From assembly GCA_902493385.1 (NCBI GenBank), contig CABUPO010000009.1, forward strand, positions 1 through 64,000: a stretch of DNA of 64,000 bases, given 5' to 3'. Position numbers and translations under genes: made by a program. Under the pieces are notes generated by a model that saw only the letters and a list, made by a program, of their open reading frames with translations, did no database searches and was not told the DNA's origin. This stretch comes from an uncultured Lachnospiraceae bacterium. GTDB lineage: Bacteria; Bacillota; Clostridia; Lachnospirales; Lachnospiraceae. Shown piece after piece: positions 52,314-62,106 of the stretch; the stretch's first letter is position 1, and each line of letters opens with the position of its first letter.

Positions 52314-53489
52314 TCAAGGAGCGCTTTCATCTGCTCCCACATTCTCTTTCTTTTCTTTATATAATACTTCAACTGCGATAAATGATGTAATCGGCACGGT
52401 CAGAACGACTCCGGATGTACAGGCTATTCCCTGAAGTATCTCCATCACGATAGTATCTGTAGACAACAGCTGTGCAAACTGCATACTATTTGCCGCTATC
52501 ACAATAAGACTGACAAATGATCCTCCGACAAATGCAAGTATCAGAGTATTGGCCATTGTACCGATCATATCTTTTCCGATATTCATACCGGCAATGAATA
52601 GCCTCTTTCTGCCAACACCTTCACTTATCTGTATCATCTCATAAATAGCTGATGTTATTGACATGGCAACATCCATTACCGCGCCGAGCGCCGCTATGAG
52701 TACTATACAGAATAATACGTTCTGCGGCTTAAGTCCGTGACTAAGATGTATGGCAACAAGAGTATCTGCGTCGTTAAAATTATATCCGTTCATATGAGTA
52801 AAATATGAGAAAATACCGTATATCACTCCTGAAAGCACAACACCCGAAAGTGTTGATGCTATCGCAACCAGAGTCTTCCGGCTGATACCGTTAAGAAATA
52901 CCAGAGTAGTTACAGTAATAAATATCGCACTCATTATAGCTATATACACCGGCGAGCTGCCGTGATATATGAGCGGCAGCGTAAAAGCCAGGATTGTATA
53001 TAGCGCTAATGAAAGCGATAATATCGTCATAATTCCTTTCTTTCTCCCTATTATAACAATAATAAGGAGAAAGAAGGCTATAAGAATATAAATTGCAGTT
53101 GGTCTGTAATATTGGAATATATGAAACGACGGTCCAAGATCCGTGTATTCATTTTCATTAATTCCAACAAGTACAGTATCTCCTTTGTGAAGCAATATAT
53201 GGTGCGTTGAGGAAACGTAATTGGTCATCTCTATTTCTTCTCCCCTGTGCTTTCCACGGAGGATCTTAACCAACACCTGCTGCTGTCCTATCTGACCGCC
53301 TTCCTTGGAGCTGTCATCAAAAAGATTGTTCTCAAGTACTTTCTGCACCTTGCCTTTGACATATTTCATCTCGTCGGCCTTTCCCTGATCAGCCGAATAT
53401 GTATGCGTACAGTTATATACAATCGTATATACAAAAAATAAGATTATTACCGTTATGAAAATGATATATGCCGTTTTTTTATTTTTCAT
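52314..53489 (-). CDS. YibE/F family membrane protein
   Basis: The 391-residue protein has an N-terminal signal/anchor, an extracytoplasmic domain (KVLVKILRGKHRGEEIEMTN, DTVLVGINENEY) and about seven membrane helices in the C-terminal half (ALGAVMDVAMSITSAIYEM, DMIGTMANTLILAFVGGS, LTVPITSFIAVEVLY). This is the YibE/F family, of unknown transport or envelope function. It is followed by the LexA-type box region. Confidence 0.88.
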   Translation of the reverse strand: MKNKKTAYIIFITVIILFFVYTIVYNCTHTYSADQGKADEMKYVKGKVQKVLENNLFDDSSKEGGQIGQQQVLVKILRGKHRGEEIEMTNYVSSTHHILLHKGDTVLVGINENEYTDLGPSFHIFQYYRPTAIYILIAFFLLIIVIIGRKKGIMTILSLSLALYTILAFTLPLIYHGSSPVYIAIMSAIFITVTTLVFLNGISRKTLVAIASTLSGVVLSGVIYGIFSYFTHMNGYNFNDADTLVAIHLSHGLKPQNVLFCIVLIAALGAVMDVAMSITSAIYEMIQISEGVGRKRLFIAGMNIGKDMIGTMANTLILAFVGGSFVSLIVIAANSMQFAQLLSTDTIVMEILQGIACTSGVVLTVPITSFIAVEVLYKEKKENVGADESAP

Positions 53490-53498
53490 ATTGTTTCA

Positions 53499-55721
53499 CT
53501 ATTTTCCTTTTGCCTTGACAACAACCTTAATCTTCAGACTCTTTTTTGAGCCGTCTGCTGCCTTTACTGTTATAGTAGCCTTACCGGGCTTAACTGCTGT
53601 TATCTTTCCTTTTGCTGAAACCTTCGCAACCTTTTTGTTGGAGGTTTTATATTTAAGCTTCTTATTAGAAGCGTCGGCAGGTTTAACCTTTACTTTGAGT
53701 GTGTACTTTGCTTTTGCCTTTAATGTTATCTTCTTCTTGCTTACAGACAGCTTCCTGACAAGCTTTGCAGCAGGCGTCTCAGGCTTCTGACCATCGTTTG
53801 GTGTTACTGTTGTTTTACCTGTGTCATCAGGTTCTGTCTTAGCAGCGCCCTTAACACCCAAAGCATACGTGCCTGTTTTGGAAGTCTTGAATGTAACTCC
53901 AAGCTTTCCGTCTTTGTTCATAAGCTGTGCAGCAATCTTAACTGCTTTGCCTGAATCATCCAGTGTATACACTGCATATGGTTTATCTGCAGATGCTCCG
54001 AGACCCTCGGGAAATTTAATAAACACATCAGCTGCTTCCCTGAATGTCATGTCGTTTCCGCACCAATCGGTCTTTACATCAAGTGCTGAACTATTGATAT
54101 TAGCTCCTGTAAATAAAGGATCGTTCTCAAGCGCGCTTTGCAAGGTGTTGTACTCATTGCCTGTCGTAACAGGTTTCACATCAATACTTACCTGATCCTG
54201 TGAGAATACGTTCGGTACCGAGAATACAGTTACACCGTATTCATCATTGCTGATATTCTTCTCTGATCCCATATACTTCGCATCACTGTTCTTGTGTATC
54301 GTAAGCTCATCAACAACTGTCATTGAACCTTCTGTACCGGTGTATCTGCTGTCTTCAGCAGTACGGTATGTTGTCATATGAAGTGTAGTCTCATATGGAT
54401 CGGTCGTTATATCGATATTCGAGATGTTCGGCGTATACTGCTGCTCCATAAAATCAAGATAATCATAATCTATCTTAACCGTATCATTGTATAATACACC
54501 ACTTGCTGTATTACCCGTAACATAGAATATTCCATCCGGATCTGTGAATTCATTCTGACCCTTTGTATCCAAATCGGCGCTCGTTCCATGCATGAGATAA
54601 GATCTGCTGTAATGATGCTCATGTGCATTAAGCACAAGATCGATTCCGTACTCATAATCAATATCATCAAGCAATGGTATAAGTGTGTTTCTCATTGTTC
54701 TTGTTGATTCCTCGGTAGCATGCCAGCCTGCACTGAACAATGCTTCATGGAATACTATTATATGCCAGTCAGTATCAGGATTAGCCTCAATAGCTTCCCT
54801 GATGAAATCCACATGCTGGTCAACATATTTTAAAGCGGAATTAACGTCGTTTCTTACGCTCATTGTAAGATGAACGAACAGGGCATTGTTGTATGTATAC
54901 CAGTAATCGCCCGGCGTATTAACATATGATCCTATGTCAGTCTGATTAGGATGATTGAAATGTTCATCAAACGGAATACCCGATGTATGCTGGTCATGAT
55001 TTCCTACCGTTGTTCCTATAGCAAGATTTCTAAGTCCTTCAGGCTCAAGGAATCCATGAATATACTGATATTCATTACCGCCTCCGTCATGCGCAAGGTC
55101 TCCTCCTACTACCATAAGTGAAGAATCGGGATTGACATCTCGAATCTTATCTACAGTGCTCTCCCAGCGCTCAACGACATCATTCTTCTGTCCATACGGA
55201 TTGTTAAGCTGAGGGTCACATGCATAGTAGAAGCTCCATTTTGGAATTGTTCCCTTTGATTCATAGTCATATGCAGGTGAATATGTATCTCCGTTTCCTA
55301 CTCTGTATACATATTCAGTACCCGGCTTAAGTCCCGAAACTGTGGCCTTATTAATTGTATAGGAAGCATAATTACTGCTGTTTCCGCTTGTATAGCGCAC
55401 AGGTTCTCTGTCAGCCTCCGCCGTAAACTGAACTTCTTTTGGAAATCCGTCATCATCAAGAAGAGACGCATCATCAGTTTTTTCGGCAACATAAACAGTT
55501 CCGTCTTCTCCGGTATCATCGTACCATGTAAAATTAATCTCCGTTTCATCTGTTCCCACATTGAGCGCTACCGCCTGAATATGCGAGCCGTCATCTATAA
55601 CTGCAGCATTATTGACTGCCTTGTTATTGTCAGAACCAAGCATCTGCAGCTCATACGGCATTGTTACAATGAGTGCTGCGACAGCAAATGCCATCATACG
55701 TTTAAATATCTTTCTTATCAT
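53499..55721 (-). CDS. Secreted purple-acid-phosphatase-like metallophosphoesterase
   Basis: The 740-residue exported enzyme has a signal peptide (about 1-29), an Ig/FN3-like PAP N-terminal domain (about 50-150) and a calcineurin-type catalytic domain with DPQLNNP, VVGGDLAHD, VGNHDQH, FHEALF and NAHEHHYSRS metal ligands. A linker and a C-terminal bacterial Ig-like domain (KLSVSKKKITLKAKAKYTLK...NKKVAKVSAKGKITAVKPG) probably bind the cell wall or glycans. It likely releases phosphate outside the cell. Confidence 0.9.
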   Translation of the reverse strand: MIRKIFKRMMAFAVAALIVTMPYELQMLGSDNNKAVNNAAVIDDGSHIQAVALNVGTDETEINFTWYDDTGEDGTVYVAEKTDDASLLDDDGFPKEVQFTAEADREPVRYTSGNSSNYASYTINKATVSGLKPGTEYVYRVGNGDTYSPAYDYESKGTIPKWSFYYACDPQLNNPYGQKNDVVERWESTVDKIRDVNPDSSLMVVGGDLAHDGGGNEYQYIHGFLEPEGLRNLAIGTTVGNHDQHTSGIPFDEHFNHPNQTDIGSYVNTPGDYWYTYNNALFVHLTMSVRNDVNSALKYVDQHVDFIREAIEANPDTDWHIIVFHEALFSAGWHATEESTRTMRNTLIPLLDDIDYEYGIDLVLNAHEHHYSRSYLMHGTSADLDTKGQNEFTDPDGIFYVTGNTASGVLYNDTVKIDYDYLDFMEQQYTPNISNIDITTDPYETTLHMTTYRTAEDSRYTGTEGSMTVVDELTIHKNSDAKYMGSEKNISNDEYGVTVFSVPNVFSQDQVSIDVKPVTTGNEYNTLQSALENDPLFTGANINSSALDVKTDWCGNDMTFREAADVFIKFPEGLGASADKPYAVYTLDDSGKAVKIAAQLMNKDGKLGVTFKTSKTGTYALGVKGAAKTEPDDTGKTTVTPNDGQKPETPAAKLVRKLSVSKKKITLKAKAKYTLKVKVKPADASNKKLKYKTSNKKVAKVSAKGKITAVKPGKATITVKAADGSKKSLKIKVVVKAKGK

Positions 55722-55869
55722 AAATCATTCTTTTCCTTTCATAACCGTTATCCGGTGTTATGGCAGATTTACCATCTCAGGCAAATCCCAAAGCATATAC
55801 TACTGTCTCCTCTTTTATAAACGTGTACATTATTATAACATGAAAAAATTTATTTGTACAGAAAAATGT

Positions 55870-55881
55870 GAACATTTGTTC
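55870..55881. promoter_or_regulatory. LexA-type box upstream of the phosphatase gene
   Basis: GAACATTTGTTC, sharing the 17-mer GAACATTTGTTCTTAAA with the site at 52119. It lies 149 bases before the leftward phosphatase start and just after the XRE gene end. Its target is unclear. Confidence 0.45.
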
Positions 55882-55900
55882 TTAAAGATACAGAAGCGCA

Positions 55901-56203
55901 CTAAACCATCGCCTTTAACAATTCAATTAAAGCTTTACGCTGCTCATGCGTTATCAGAGACCAATACTCAAGCAATATTGATTGTTCTTTAGAAAGCGAT
56001 ACCATATCATTCTCACTAAAAAATTGAGATAAAGTAATTCCAAAGGCATCACACAGTATTTCCAGGGTAGGTATCCCCGGAATAGTATTACGATGATAAA
56101 TATTTGCAATAGTTGAAGGTGCAAGGCCTGATTCCTTAACTAAACGGTATTCTGTCCAGCCCCGCTCTTCTGCCATATGCTTTATTCTATCAGTTATATT
56201 CAT
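55901..56203 (-). CDS. XRE family transcriptional regulator
   Basis: The 100-residue protein has a helix-turn-helix (about 4-60: IKHMAEERGWTEYRLVKESGLAPSTIANIYHRNTIPGIPTLE) and a short C-terminal helix pair (SLSKEQSILLEYWSLITHEQRKALIELL). The start is at ATG 56203 behind AAAGGCGGTG; the upstream methionine has no site. It is divergent from the diguanylate cyclase gene, with a palindrome between them. Confidence 0.85.
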   Translation of the reverse strand: MNITDRIKHMAEERGWTEYRLVKESGLAPSTIANIYHRNTIPGIPTLEILCDAFGITLSQFFSENDMVSLSKEQSILLEYWSLITHEQRKALIELLKAMV

Positions 56204-56291
56204 ATAAACACCGCCTTTGAGAGTTATTTTATTTCTCAATGAAGTGCAAAAACAGAACTTGTTTGAGCTGTAAAATCACTCTCAATTTAGT

Positions 56292-56308
56292 ATACTGTTA
56301 AACAGTAT
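56292..56308. promoter_or_regulatory. Palindromic operator between XRE and GGDEF genes
   Basis: ATACTGTT-A-AACAGTAT has perfect 8-base arms, about 90 bases from the XRE start and 75 from the GGDEF start. It is a good candidate site for the neighbouring XRE regulator. Confidence 0.58.
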
Positions 56309-56382
56309 CAAAAAAATTTGATTATATTATTCATAAGAGCTATAATTGAGTGTTGTAGTTATGTGTTACAGGGAGGTTCCAC

Positions 56383-58290
56383 ATGCATACGCTGAAAACA
56401 ATGATTAACAGATATATACAAAAAGTAACATTTATCCTTGTAATAGTAATACTTGCTATTATTACTGTTTTACAATTAATCAATGAACAGATACGGGCCC
56501 GCGAGAGCGCCGCAAGAATATTTTCACAAACCGAGCAGTTATTGGCTGAAAACCAAAAGGAACTTACTGAGGTTGAAGCTGAATACAAACAGACATGTCT
56601 GTATAATGCAGAAACTATTGCACGCATTATCGAAAGCGACCCGGATGTATTGAATAGTATCGATGAATTAAAAGAAATTGCAAAACTGGTAGAGGTTGAC
56701 GAAATACACATATTTGATCAGACAGGACGCATATTTACCGGAACACATCCTGAATATTATAATTATACTTTTGATTCCGGCGAACAGATGAGTTTCTTTA
56801 AGCCAATGCTGGAGGATAAATCATTACAGCTTGTACAGGATATTATGCCAAATACTGCCGAATCAAAAATGATGCAGTATTCCGCTCTCTGGAGCAATGA
56901 TGAAAAATACATTATACAGGTAGGTATGGAACCAATTAACATAATGAAGCTAACGAAAAAGAATGAATTATCATATATATTCTCTTTGTTCCGTGTTAAT
57001 TCCGAAGCAGATTATTATGCTGTTGATGAAGAAAGCGGGAACATTGTCGGTTCCTCTAATTCAGATTACACAGGAAAGAGCATTACAGAAATAGGTTTAA
57101 AGCTTGATAAGATAACGGGCAGCAAAAACGGATTCCACGCCAAGGTTGACGGACGCTATTCATTTTGCGTATTCAGTAAAATGGGAACCAATTATTTTGG
57201 CCGTATTGTTTCATGCAGGCGTTTGTATCAGCGGATTCCGACCCTGGTCATTTATCTTGCACTGGGCCTTGCCGCGATTACGATTATACTGAATTATGCT
57301 GTCATAAAATACATGAACAGATATGTCGTAGGCTGTATCAATGATGTGAATAAAAAGCTTAAAATAATTGCTAATGGCAATTTTGACGAAACTGTTGATA
57401 TCCAAAGCAGTAAAGAGCTTTCTGATTTAAGCAGATACATTAACGCTATGGTAAAAAGCCTGTTAAAAAATAACAAGAAAATGTCCTATGTGCTTAGTAA
57501 AACGAATATGTATATTGGCGCATATGAATATAATATAAACATGAAAAAAGTTCGTTTTACAGAATATATTCCAAAGATATTTTCACTGAATAATACAGAA
57601 GCCGAACAGCTATCCTGTAATCAGGAAATGTTCAGGGAATTTATTGATAATGTACGCAGAAATCCTATATCAGACGAGCCGGGCGTATTTGGGTCCGGCA
57701 GCCATCCTGAACGATATATAAAAATTGAGGAGCTCAATGAAAACGATGAAATATTCGGTGTCGCAATTGATGTTACAGAAGATATCCTGAAGCGCAGAAC
57801 ACTGGAAGCAGAAAGGGATATTGATCCTTTAACAGGCTTATATAACAGACGCGGCATGGAAATAAGGCTTTCTCCGTTATTAAGCAGGCCAGAGGAGCTT
57901 GGCTACAGCGCGTTAGTTATAATAGATGCCGACGGATTAAAAACAATAAATGATACATATGGCCATGAATCAGGAGATATATATCTTAAGAAGCTTGCCG
58001 GAGCAATCAGGAATTTCGGTATTAAATCAAGCTTATCCGCACGCTTTGGCGGAGATGAATTTCTATTATTCCTGTATGGATATGAGGACCATGAAGAGCT
58101 TATGAATACTCTTAATACGCTTAAATATATACAAAACAACAGCCTGGCACATATTAGTGCGAATCTGAATGTTCCTCTCAGATTTTCGTTTGGTTACTGT
58201 ACAACAGAGAGTACCCTGGAGTATCCAAAGCTTTTTAAAACAGCTGACAAAATGATGTATGAGAATAAACGCCGCCGTAAATTAAAATAG
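56383..58290 (+). CDS. Membrane diguanylate cyclase (Cache-HAMP-GGDEF)
   Basis: The 635-residue sensor makes cyclic di-GMP. It has a membrane helix (about 14-33), an extracytoplasmic Cache-like sensor (about 45-285), a second helix (about 287-310), HAMP (about 313-365), a PAS-like stretch (about 375-460) and a GGDEF domain (DIDPLTGLYNRRGME to the end) with intact ARFGGDEFLLF. No RxxD inhibitory site is seen before GGDEF. GGGAGG precedes ATG. Its 3' end overlaps that of the amidase gene by nine bases, tail to tail. Confidence 0.92.
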   Translation: MHTLKTMINRYIQKVTFILVIVILAIITVLQLINEQIRARESAARIFSQTEQLLAENQKELTEVEAEYKQTCLYNAETIARIIESDPDVLNSIDELKEIAKLVEVDEIHIFDQTGRIFTGTHPEYYNYTFDSGEQMSFFKPMLEDKSLQLVQDIMPNTAESKMMQYSALWSNDEKYIIQVGMEPINIMKLTKKNELSYIFSLFRVNSEADYYAVDEESGNIVGSSNSDYTGKSITEIGLKLDKITGSKNGFHAKVDGRYSFCVFSKMGTNYFGRIVSCRRLYQRIPTLVIYLALGLAAITIILNYAVIKYMNRYVVGCINDVNKKLKIIANGNFDETVDIQSSKELSDLSRYINAMVKSLLKNNKKMSYVLSKTNMYIGAYEYNINMKKVRFTEYIPKIFSLNNTEAEQLSCNQEMFREFIDNVRRNPISDEPGVFGSGSHPERYIKIEELNENDEIFGVAIDVTEDILKRRTLEAERDIDPLTGLYNRRGMEIRLSPLLSRPEELGYSALVIIDADGLKTINDTYGHESGDIYLKKLAGAIRNFGIKSSLSARFGGDEFLLFLYGYEDHEELMNTLNTLKYIQNNSLAHISANLNVPLRFSFGYCTTESTLEYPKLFKTADKMMYENKRRRKLK

Positions 58291-59055
58291 CACATTCTGG
58301 TTATGCTTACATTGCATTATGCCTCTCACAATATCCTCTGCAAGCTGCTTTTGGTAATCGTCGTCCGCAAGCTTTTTCCTTTCATCTTTATTCGACAGGT
58401 ATCCCAGCTCAATAAGCACTGCAGGGCTTATTGTGTTTCTGAGCACAAAAAAATCCTCTTCGCGCACGCCGCGAATCGTATAGCGCCCGGCCTGTTCAAG
58501 ATAATCGACTATACTGTCGGCGTACTCCATGCTGTCGCATCTGCCCTCCATGTAATAGCATTCAAATCCACGTATCTGCGAATCATATTCATAATAATTA
58601 CAATGTATGCTTACAAACAAATCTGCACCCTCGTTATTAGCAATATCCGTACGCTTTTTAAGCTTCATAAAAGTATCGTCTCTTCTTGTAAGAATAACAT
58701 GAATCCCTTCATCTTCTAACATTTCATTCATGTAATTAACAACAGACATCGCGATATCCTTTTCATATACATCACCAAAATGGGTACCTTCGTCCTTTCC
58801 TCCGTGTCCGGCATCAAGCATAATAATAAAATCATCATCGCAGCCGTCGCCCGGCAAAAGGCCACTATTATATTTCTGCTCTTTATCAGACGCATTTTTA
58901 TACGATTTTTTCTCATCTGAAAAACCCGTTTCAGCCGAAACTTCGTCCGCATTGCTTCGGTTATCCTTTATCCCTGCAATTATGCACAGCATTATTACAA
59001 ATAAAATGACACATATAAAAAATAATATCAATATAACATTATTGTATTTTCTCAT
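58282..59055 (-). CDS. N-acetylmuramoyl-L-alanine amidase (Amidase_3)
   Basis: The 257-residue amidase has an N-terminal anchor (VILILFFICVILFVIMLCII) and a zinc amidase domain: IMLDAGHGGKDEG (His), YEKDI (Glu), FVSIHCNYYE (His) and PAVLIELGYLSNKDE (catalytic Glu). It cleaves the stem peptide from the glycan strand in wall turnover or division. It lies downstream of the two-component operon on the same strand and could be controlled by it. Confidence 0.92.
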   Translation of the reverse strand: MRKYNNVILILFFICVILFVIMLCIIAGIKDNRSNADEVSAETGFSDEKKSYKNASDKEQKYNSGLLPGDGCDDDFIIMLDAGHGGKDEGTHFGDVYEKDIAMSVVNYMNEMLEDEGIHVILTRRDDTFMKLKKRTDIANNEGADLFVSIHCNYYEYDSQIRGFECYYMEGRCDSMEYADSIVDYLEQAGRYTIRGVREEDFFVLRNTISPAVLIELGYLSNKDERKKLADDDYQKQLAEDIVRGIMQCKHNQNVLF

Positions 59056-59147
59056 TGGTATTCTCCCTCACTATACTTATCTGCGCCGCTTTGCCGCTTC
59101 TCAAATATAATAGCAGGAAGATGTTTCATACTGTTTATAAAGATGTC

Positions 59148-59987
59148 TCATAATTGTAAAGAATATGATACCATATAGCTTGCATCACTGCTCATATAAA
59201 CACTTGCGGAATTATCAAGAGCTACTTTACTTTTCGACTCTGCATAAACTGCTTCACTGTAACAGATATTGGCAAATATATCTGTATTTTCTATACCTAC
59301 AGTCAGACTGTCGTCCGTATAATCACAAACCGATACCTCTGCTTCGGAAATTCCAGACAGCTCTACAAATTCAGTAATACTGTCATAGTAATTTTGTGCA
59401 AGCATACTTTCGTCTCTTTCATTGTATAAATATACAATATCTGCATTCCACACTTTAGAAGTTACTGCATTTATGTCCAAAGTAATATTTGCTTCCTCCG
59501 TATACAGAGCAATTCTCCAAAAGCTGTAATATGGAGCAATCTTTCCCACATTCTCTTTTGATAAAGTAACCGCATAGAGCATCGCGTTTACATAATTTAA
59601 TGCAACGCCTTTTTTTTCTGTCACAGTTATATTCATTTTCTTTAACCAGTCATACCCTGCCTTAATTGCTTCATTCATAGAAATCTGCCCTTCAACCGGG
59701 TCATGCACAACCTCTTTTCCTTCATTCCTGCATATAAGCACCGACTGCATATCCTCTGTTGTAAGCTCATAGATTTCATCAGCCTCTTCATTCTGCTGTG
59801 CATTTTCTCTGTCCTCAAGAAGCTCTTTAAGCGGCATAACAGGCGATTCCACAGCAGCTTTTCCTTCTTCCGTAAGAAGCTTTCTTTTCTGATATCCTAA
59901 AAACTCGTTAAATATATACATATTTCCGAATACAAACGCTACGGCAAGCAGTAAAGACATTACCGTATATATACATTTATTAAGCAT
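59148..59987 (-). CDS. Membrane-anchored protein co-transcribed with the histidine kinase
   Basis: The protein is about 279 residues, with an N-terminal anchor (CIYTVMSLLLAVAFVFGNMYIF) and an extracytoplasmic domain that looks like a repeated YycH/YycI- or PepSY-type alpha/beta fold (ISMNEAIKAGYDWLKKM..., YYSFWRIALYTEEANITLDINAVTSKVW). The family is not certain. The start at ATG 59987 overlaps the kinase stop by eight bases and uses the GGAGGCGAAGAT at the kinase end; a role in tuning the kinase is plausible. Confidence 0.74.
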   Translation of the reverse strand: MLNKCIYTVMSLLLAVAFVFGNMYIFNEFLGYQKRKLLTEEGKAAVESPVMPLKELLEDRENAQQNEEADEIYELTTEDMQSVLICRNEGKEVVHDPVEGQISMNEAIKAGYDWLKKMNITVTEKKGVALNYVNAMLYAVTLSKENVGKIAPYYSFWRIALYTEEANITLDINAVTSKVWNADIVYLYNERDESMLAQNYYDSITEFVELSGISEAEVSVCDYTDDSLTVGIENTDIFANICYSEAVYAESKSKVALDNSASVYMSSDASYMVSYSLQL

Positions 59988-61374
59988 TATCTTCGCCTCC
60001 CTTAAACGGAAATGTAAAAGACAGTACTGTTCCTGATTTTCCGTCGCTCTCAATATTCATGTCCGCCCGGTGAATCGCCGCAATCTTTTTCACAAGCGCC
60101 ATTCCGATTCCTGCTCCGTGCTGCTTTCTTGATCTTGATTTGTCTACCATATAAAACGCTTCTGTTATTCGTCCGAGTTCATTTTCAGGTATTCCTTTTC
60201 CATTGTCGGCAATCTGTATAACGTATCCTTCTTTCCTGGCCTTTCCAACAAGCCATATGTCGCTGCAGTCCGCCTTAACAGCGTTGTCAATCATATTAAG
60301 TATCATAGTTTTCATCAAATCAAAATCCGCGTATATTTTGCCGTTCTCCAGTCCTATATGAAATTTCACGTCATTTTTTTCGCATACCGGGTATATTCCT
60401 TTGGCTATGTCGTTAAACAGCTCAACCGCGTCCATTTTCTCAAGCTTAAAATCCTGCTTGTCAAGAACAAAAAGGTCCATGAGCTTAAGCGACAGCGCTT
60501 CAAGCCTCATACCCTCATTCCATATGTAATAAGCCGCATCCTTAACCTGACTGCGCGACAAATCCTTATGATAAAGCATATCAGCATATCCAATAACCGA
60601 CGTCATAGGAGTCTTTAATTCATGTGCAAAATTCGCCGCAAATTCTTCCTTTTGCTTTGCTATGCCTGAAAGCTCTTCTATTTTTTCCTCAACACGTCCG
60701 GCCATCTGGTTAAAGTTGTCGGCAAGTTCACTTATCTCATCATGCCCTCTGAAGCTTATTCTCTCAGAGTAATTTCCGCCCGCCATCCTTTTTGCCGCTT
60801 TACTGACCTTTTTTATCGGCGCCGTAATCATTCCTGTCAATAAAAAAATAACAGGGAATACAACACACAAAATAATTATATAAATACGCTGAAAATAGTT
60901 GTGCAGCATTTCCTGTTTATCGACTACCTGACTGATATCAGTTTCCGTAACAAGATATATTTCATTTTCATCCGAGCTTATGACGTCATGGACAAATATA
61001 CTGTACCTGTCGCCGTTTTTTTCTATCTTAAAAAAAACACTCCCATTGTCAGGACTATACGAAGTGTCAATATCCGGAAGCGCCGACATACTGGTAAATA
61101 TACATTCGCCGTCCTTATCATACAACGCAACCGGCACTGTAAAATTGTTGTTAAGCGCGGAATTTTCTGTCTCTGAAGCCGTTATATATTCGGGGTCTGA
61201 GCATAAAATTGACTGAAGTATATATTTATTATACTGAAATTCCTGAAACGCAAATTTCTTTTCCTGTTCAATCGAATTATTATAAGCATAATTAATTAGG
61301 AGGAACCCGGCTGCGGAGAAAGTAACGCTGAATATTATGACAAAATACAGGAATATTTTATGAAACAGCTTCAT
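59980..61374 (-). CDS. Sensor histidine kinase
   Basis: The 464-residue membrane kinase has helices at about 7-28 and 165-188, an extracytoplasmic sensor between them, HAMP (APIKKVSKAAKRMAGGNYSERI), HisKA with the phosphorylated His in FAANFAHELKTPMTSVIGY, and HATPase motifs NMIDNAVKA (N), IADNGKGIPE (G1) and GAGIGMALVKKI (G2). It is paired with the response regulator just upstream (two bases) and overlaps the membrane protein gene downstream. Confidence 0.93.
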   Translation of the reverse strand: MKLFHKIFLYFVIIFSVTFSAAGFLLINYAYNNSIEQEKKFAFQEFQYNKYILQSILCSDPEYITASETENSALNNNFTVPVALYDKDGECIFTSMSALPDIDTSYSPDNGSVFFKIEKNGDRYSIFVHDVISSDENEIYLVTETDISQVVDKQEMLHNYFQRIYIIILCVVFPVIFLLTGMITAPIKKVSKAAKRMAGGNYSERISFRGHDEISELADNFNQMAGRVEEKIEELSGIAKQKEEFAANFAHELKTPMTSVIGYADMLYHKDLSRSQVKDAAYYIWNEGMRLEALSLKLMDLFVLDKQDFKLEKMDAVELFNDIAKGIYPVCEKNDVKFHIGLENGKIYADFDLMKTMILNMIDNAVKADCSDIWLVGKARKEGYVIQIADNGKGIPENELGRITEAFYMVDKSRSRKQHGAGIGMALVKKIAAIHRADMNIESDGKSGTVLSFTFPFKGGEDNA

Positions 61375-61376
61375 TA

Positions 61377-62033
61377 TTATTCCTCCAGCCGGTATCCTAT
61401 ACGGAATACCGTTTTTATGTACTTCTCCCAGCCAAGTTTTTTTCTGAGCCGCTGTATGTGTGAATCAAGAGTGCGCGTATCGCCGAAAAATTCCACGCCC
61501 CATACCTTTTCATAAAGCCTGTCCCTGTATAATGCAACATTTTTATTCTGTACAAGCTCAACCAAAAGGTCAAATTCCTTAACTGTCAAATCTATAGGCT
61601 TACCCGCTTTGCTTACTGTTCTTGATACAATATCAATCTCAACATCCGCAAAGGCCAGCTTCCTGTTAATCTTTCCGTATCTTCTTAGCACGGCTTCCAC
61701 ACGTGCAAGAAGCTCTCCTATCTGAAAAGGCTTTACTATATAATCATCCGCACCAAGCTTTAATCCTTTAATTCTGTCCTGTACCGCACCCTTTGCCGTA
61801 ATAAATATTACAGGCATCCCTAACGGCTTAATATATTCCAAAAGCTCATATCCGTCAATCTCCGGAAGCATAATGTCAAGCAATACCAAATCATATAATT
61901 CATTTTCAATGTGATCAGCCCCGTCTTCTCCGTCATAACATACCGTACATGTATAACCCTCAGAAGTAAGGTTGATTTTTATAAGATTGGCAATTGCCTC
62001 ATCATCTTCAACTACTAATATCTTCAAATACAT
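61377..62033 (-). CDS. OmpR/PhoB family response regulator
   Basis: The 218-residue regulator has a receiver (ILVVEDDEAIANLI acidic pair, phospho-Asp in LVLLDIMLPEIDGYELL, FITAKG Lys) and a winged-helix output domain (KAGKPIDLTVKEFDLLVELVQNKN..., GDTRTLDSHIQRLRKKLG, GYRLEE). The start is at ATG 62033 behind AGAGGTA; a GTG five codons upstream is less likely. It is first gene of the operon with the kinase. Confidence 0.93.
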   Translation of the reverse strand: MYLKILVVEDDEAIANLIKINLTSEGYTCTVCYDGEDGADHIENELYDLVLLDIMLPEIDGYELLEYIKPLGMPVIFITAKGAVQDRIKGLKLGADDYIVKPFQIGELLARVEAVLRRYGKINRKLAFADVEIDIVSRTVSKAGKPIDLTVKEFDLLVELVQNKNVALYRDRLYEKVWGVEFFGDTRTLDSHIQRLRKKLGWEKYIKTVFRIGYRLEE

Positions 62034-62106
62034 TACCTCTTTGCCCACATAACTAATCTAAATATATTGTATTTTCCACTTGTGACTTATACGTAAAAAA
62101 GATGTG

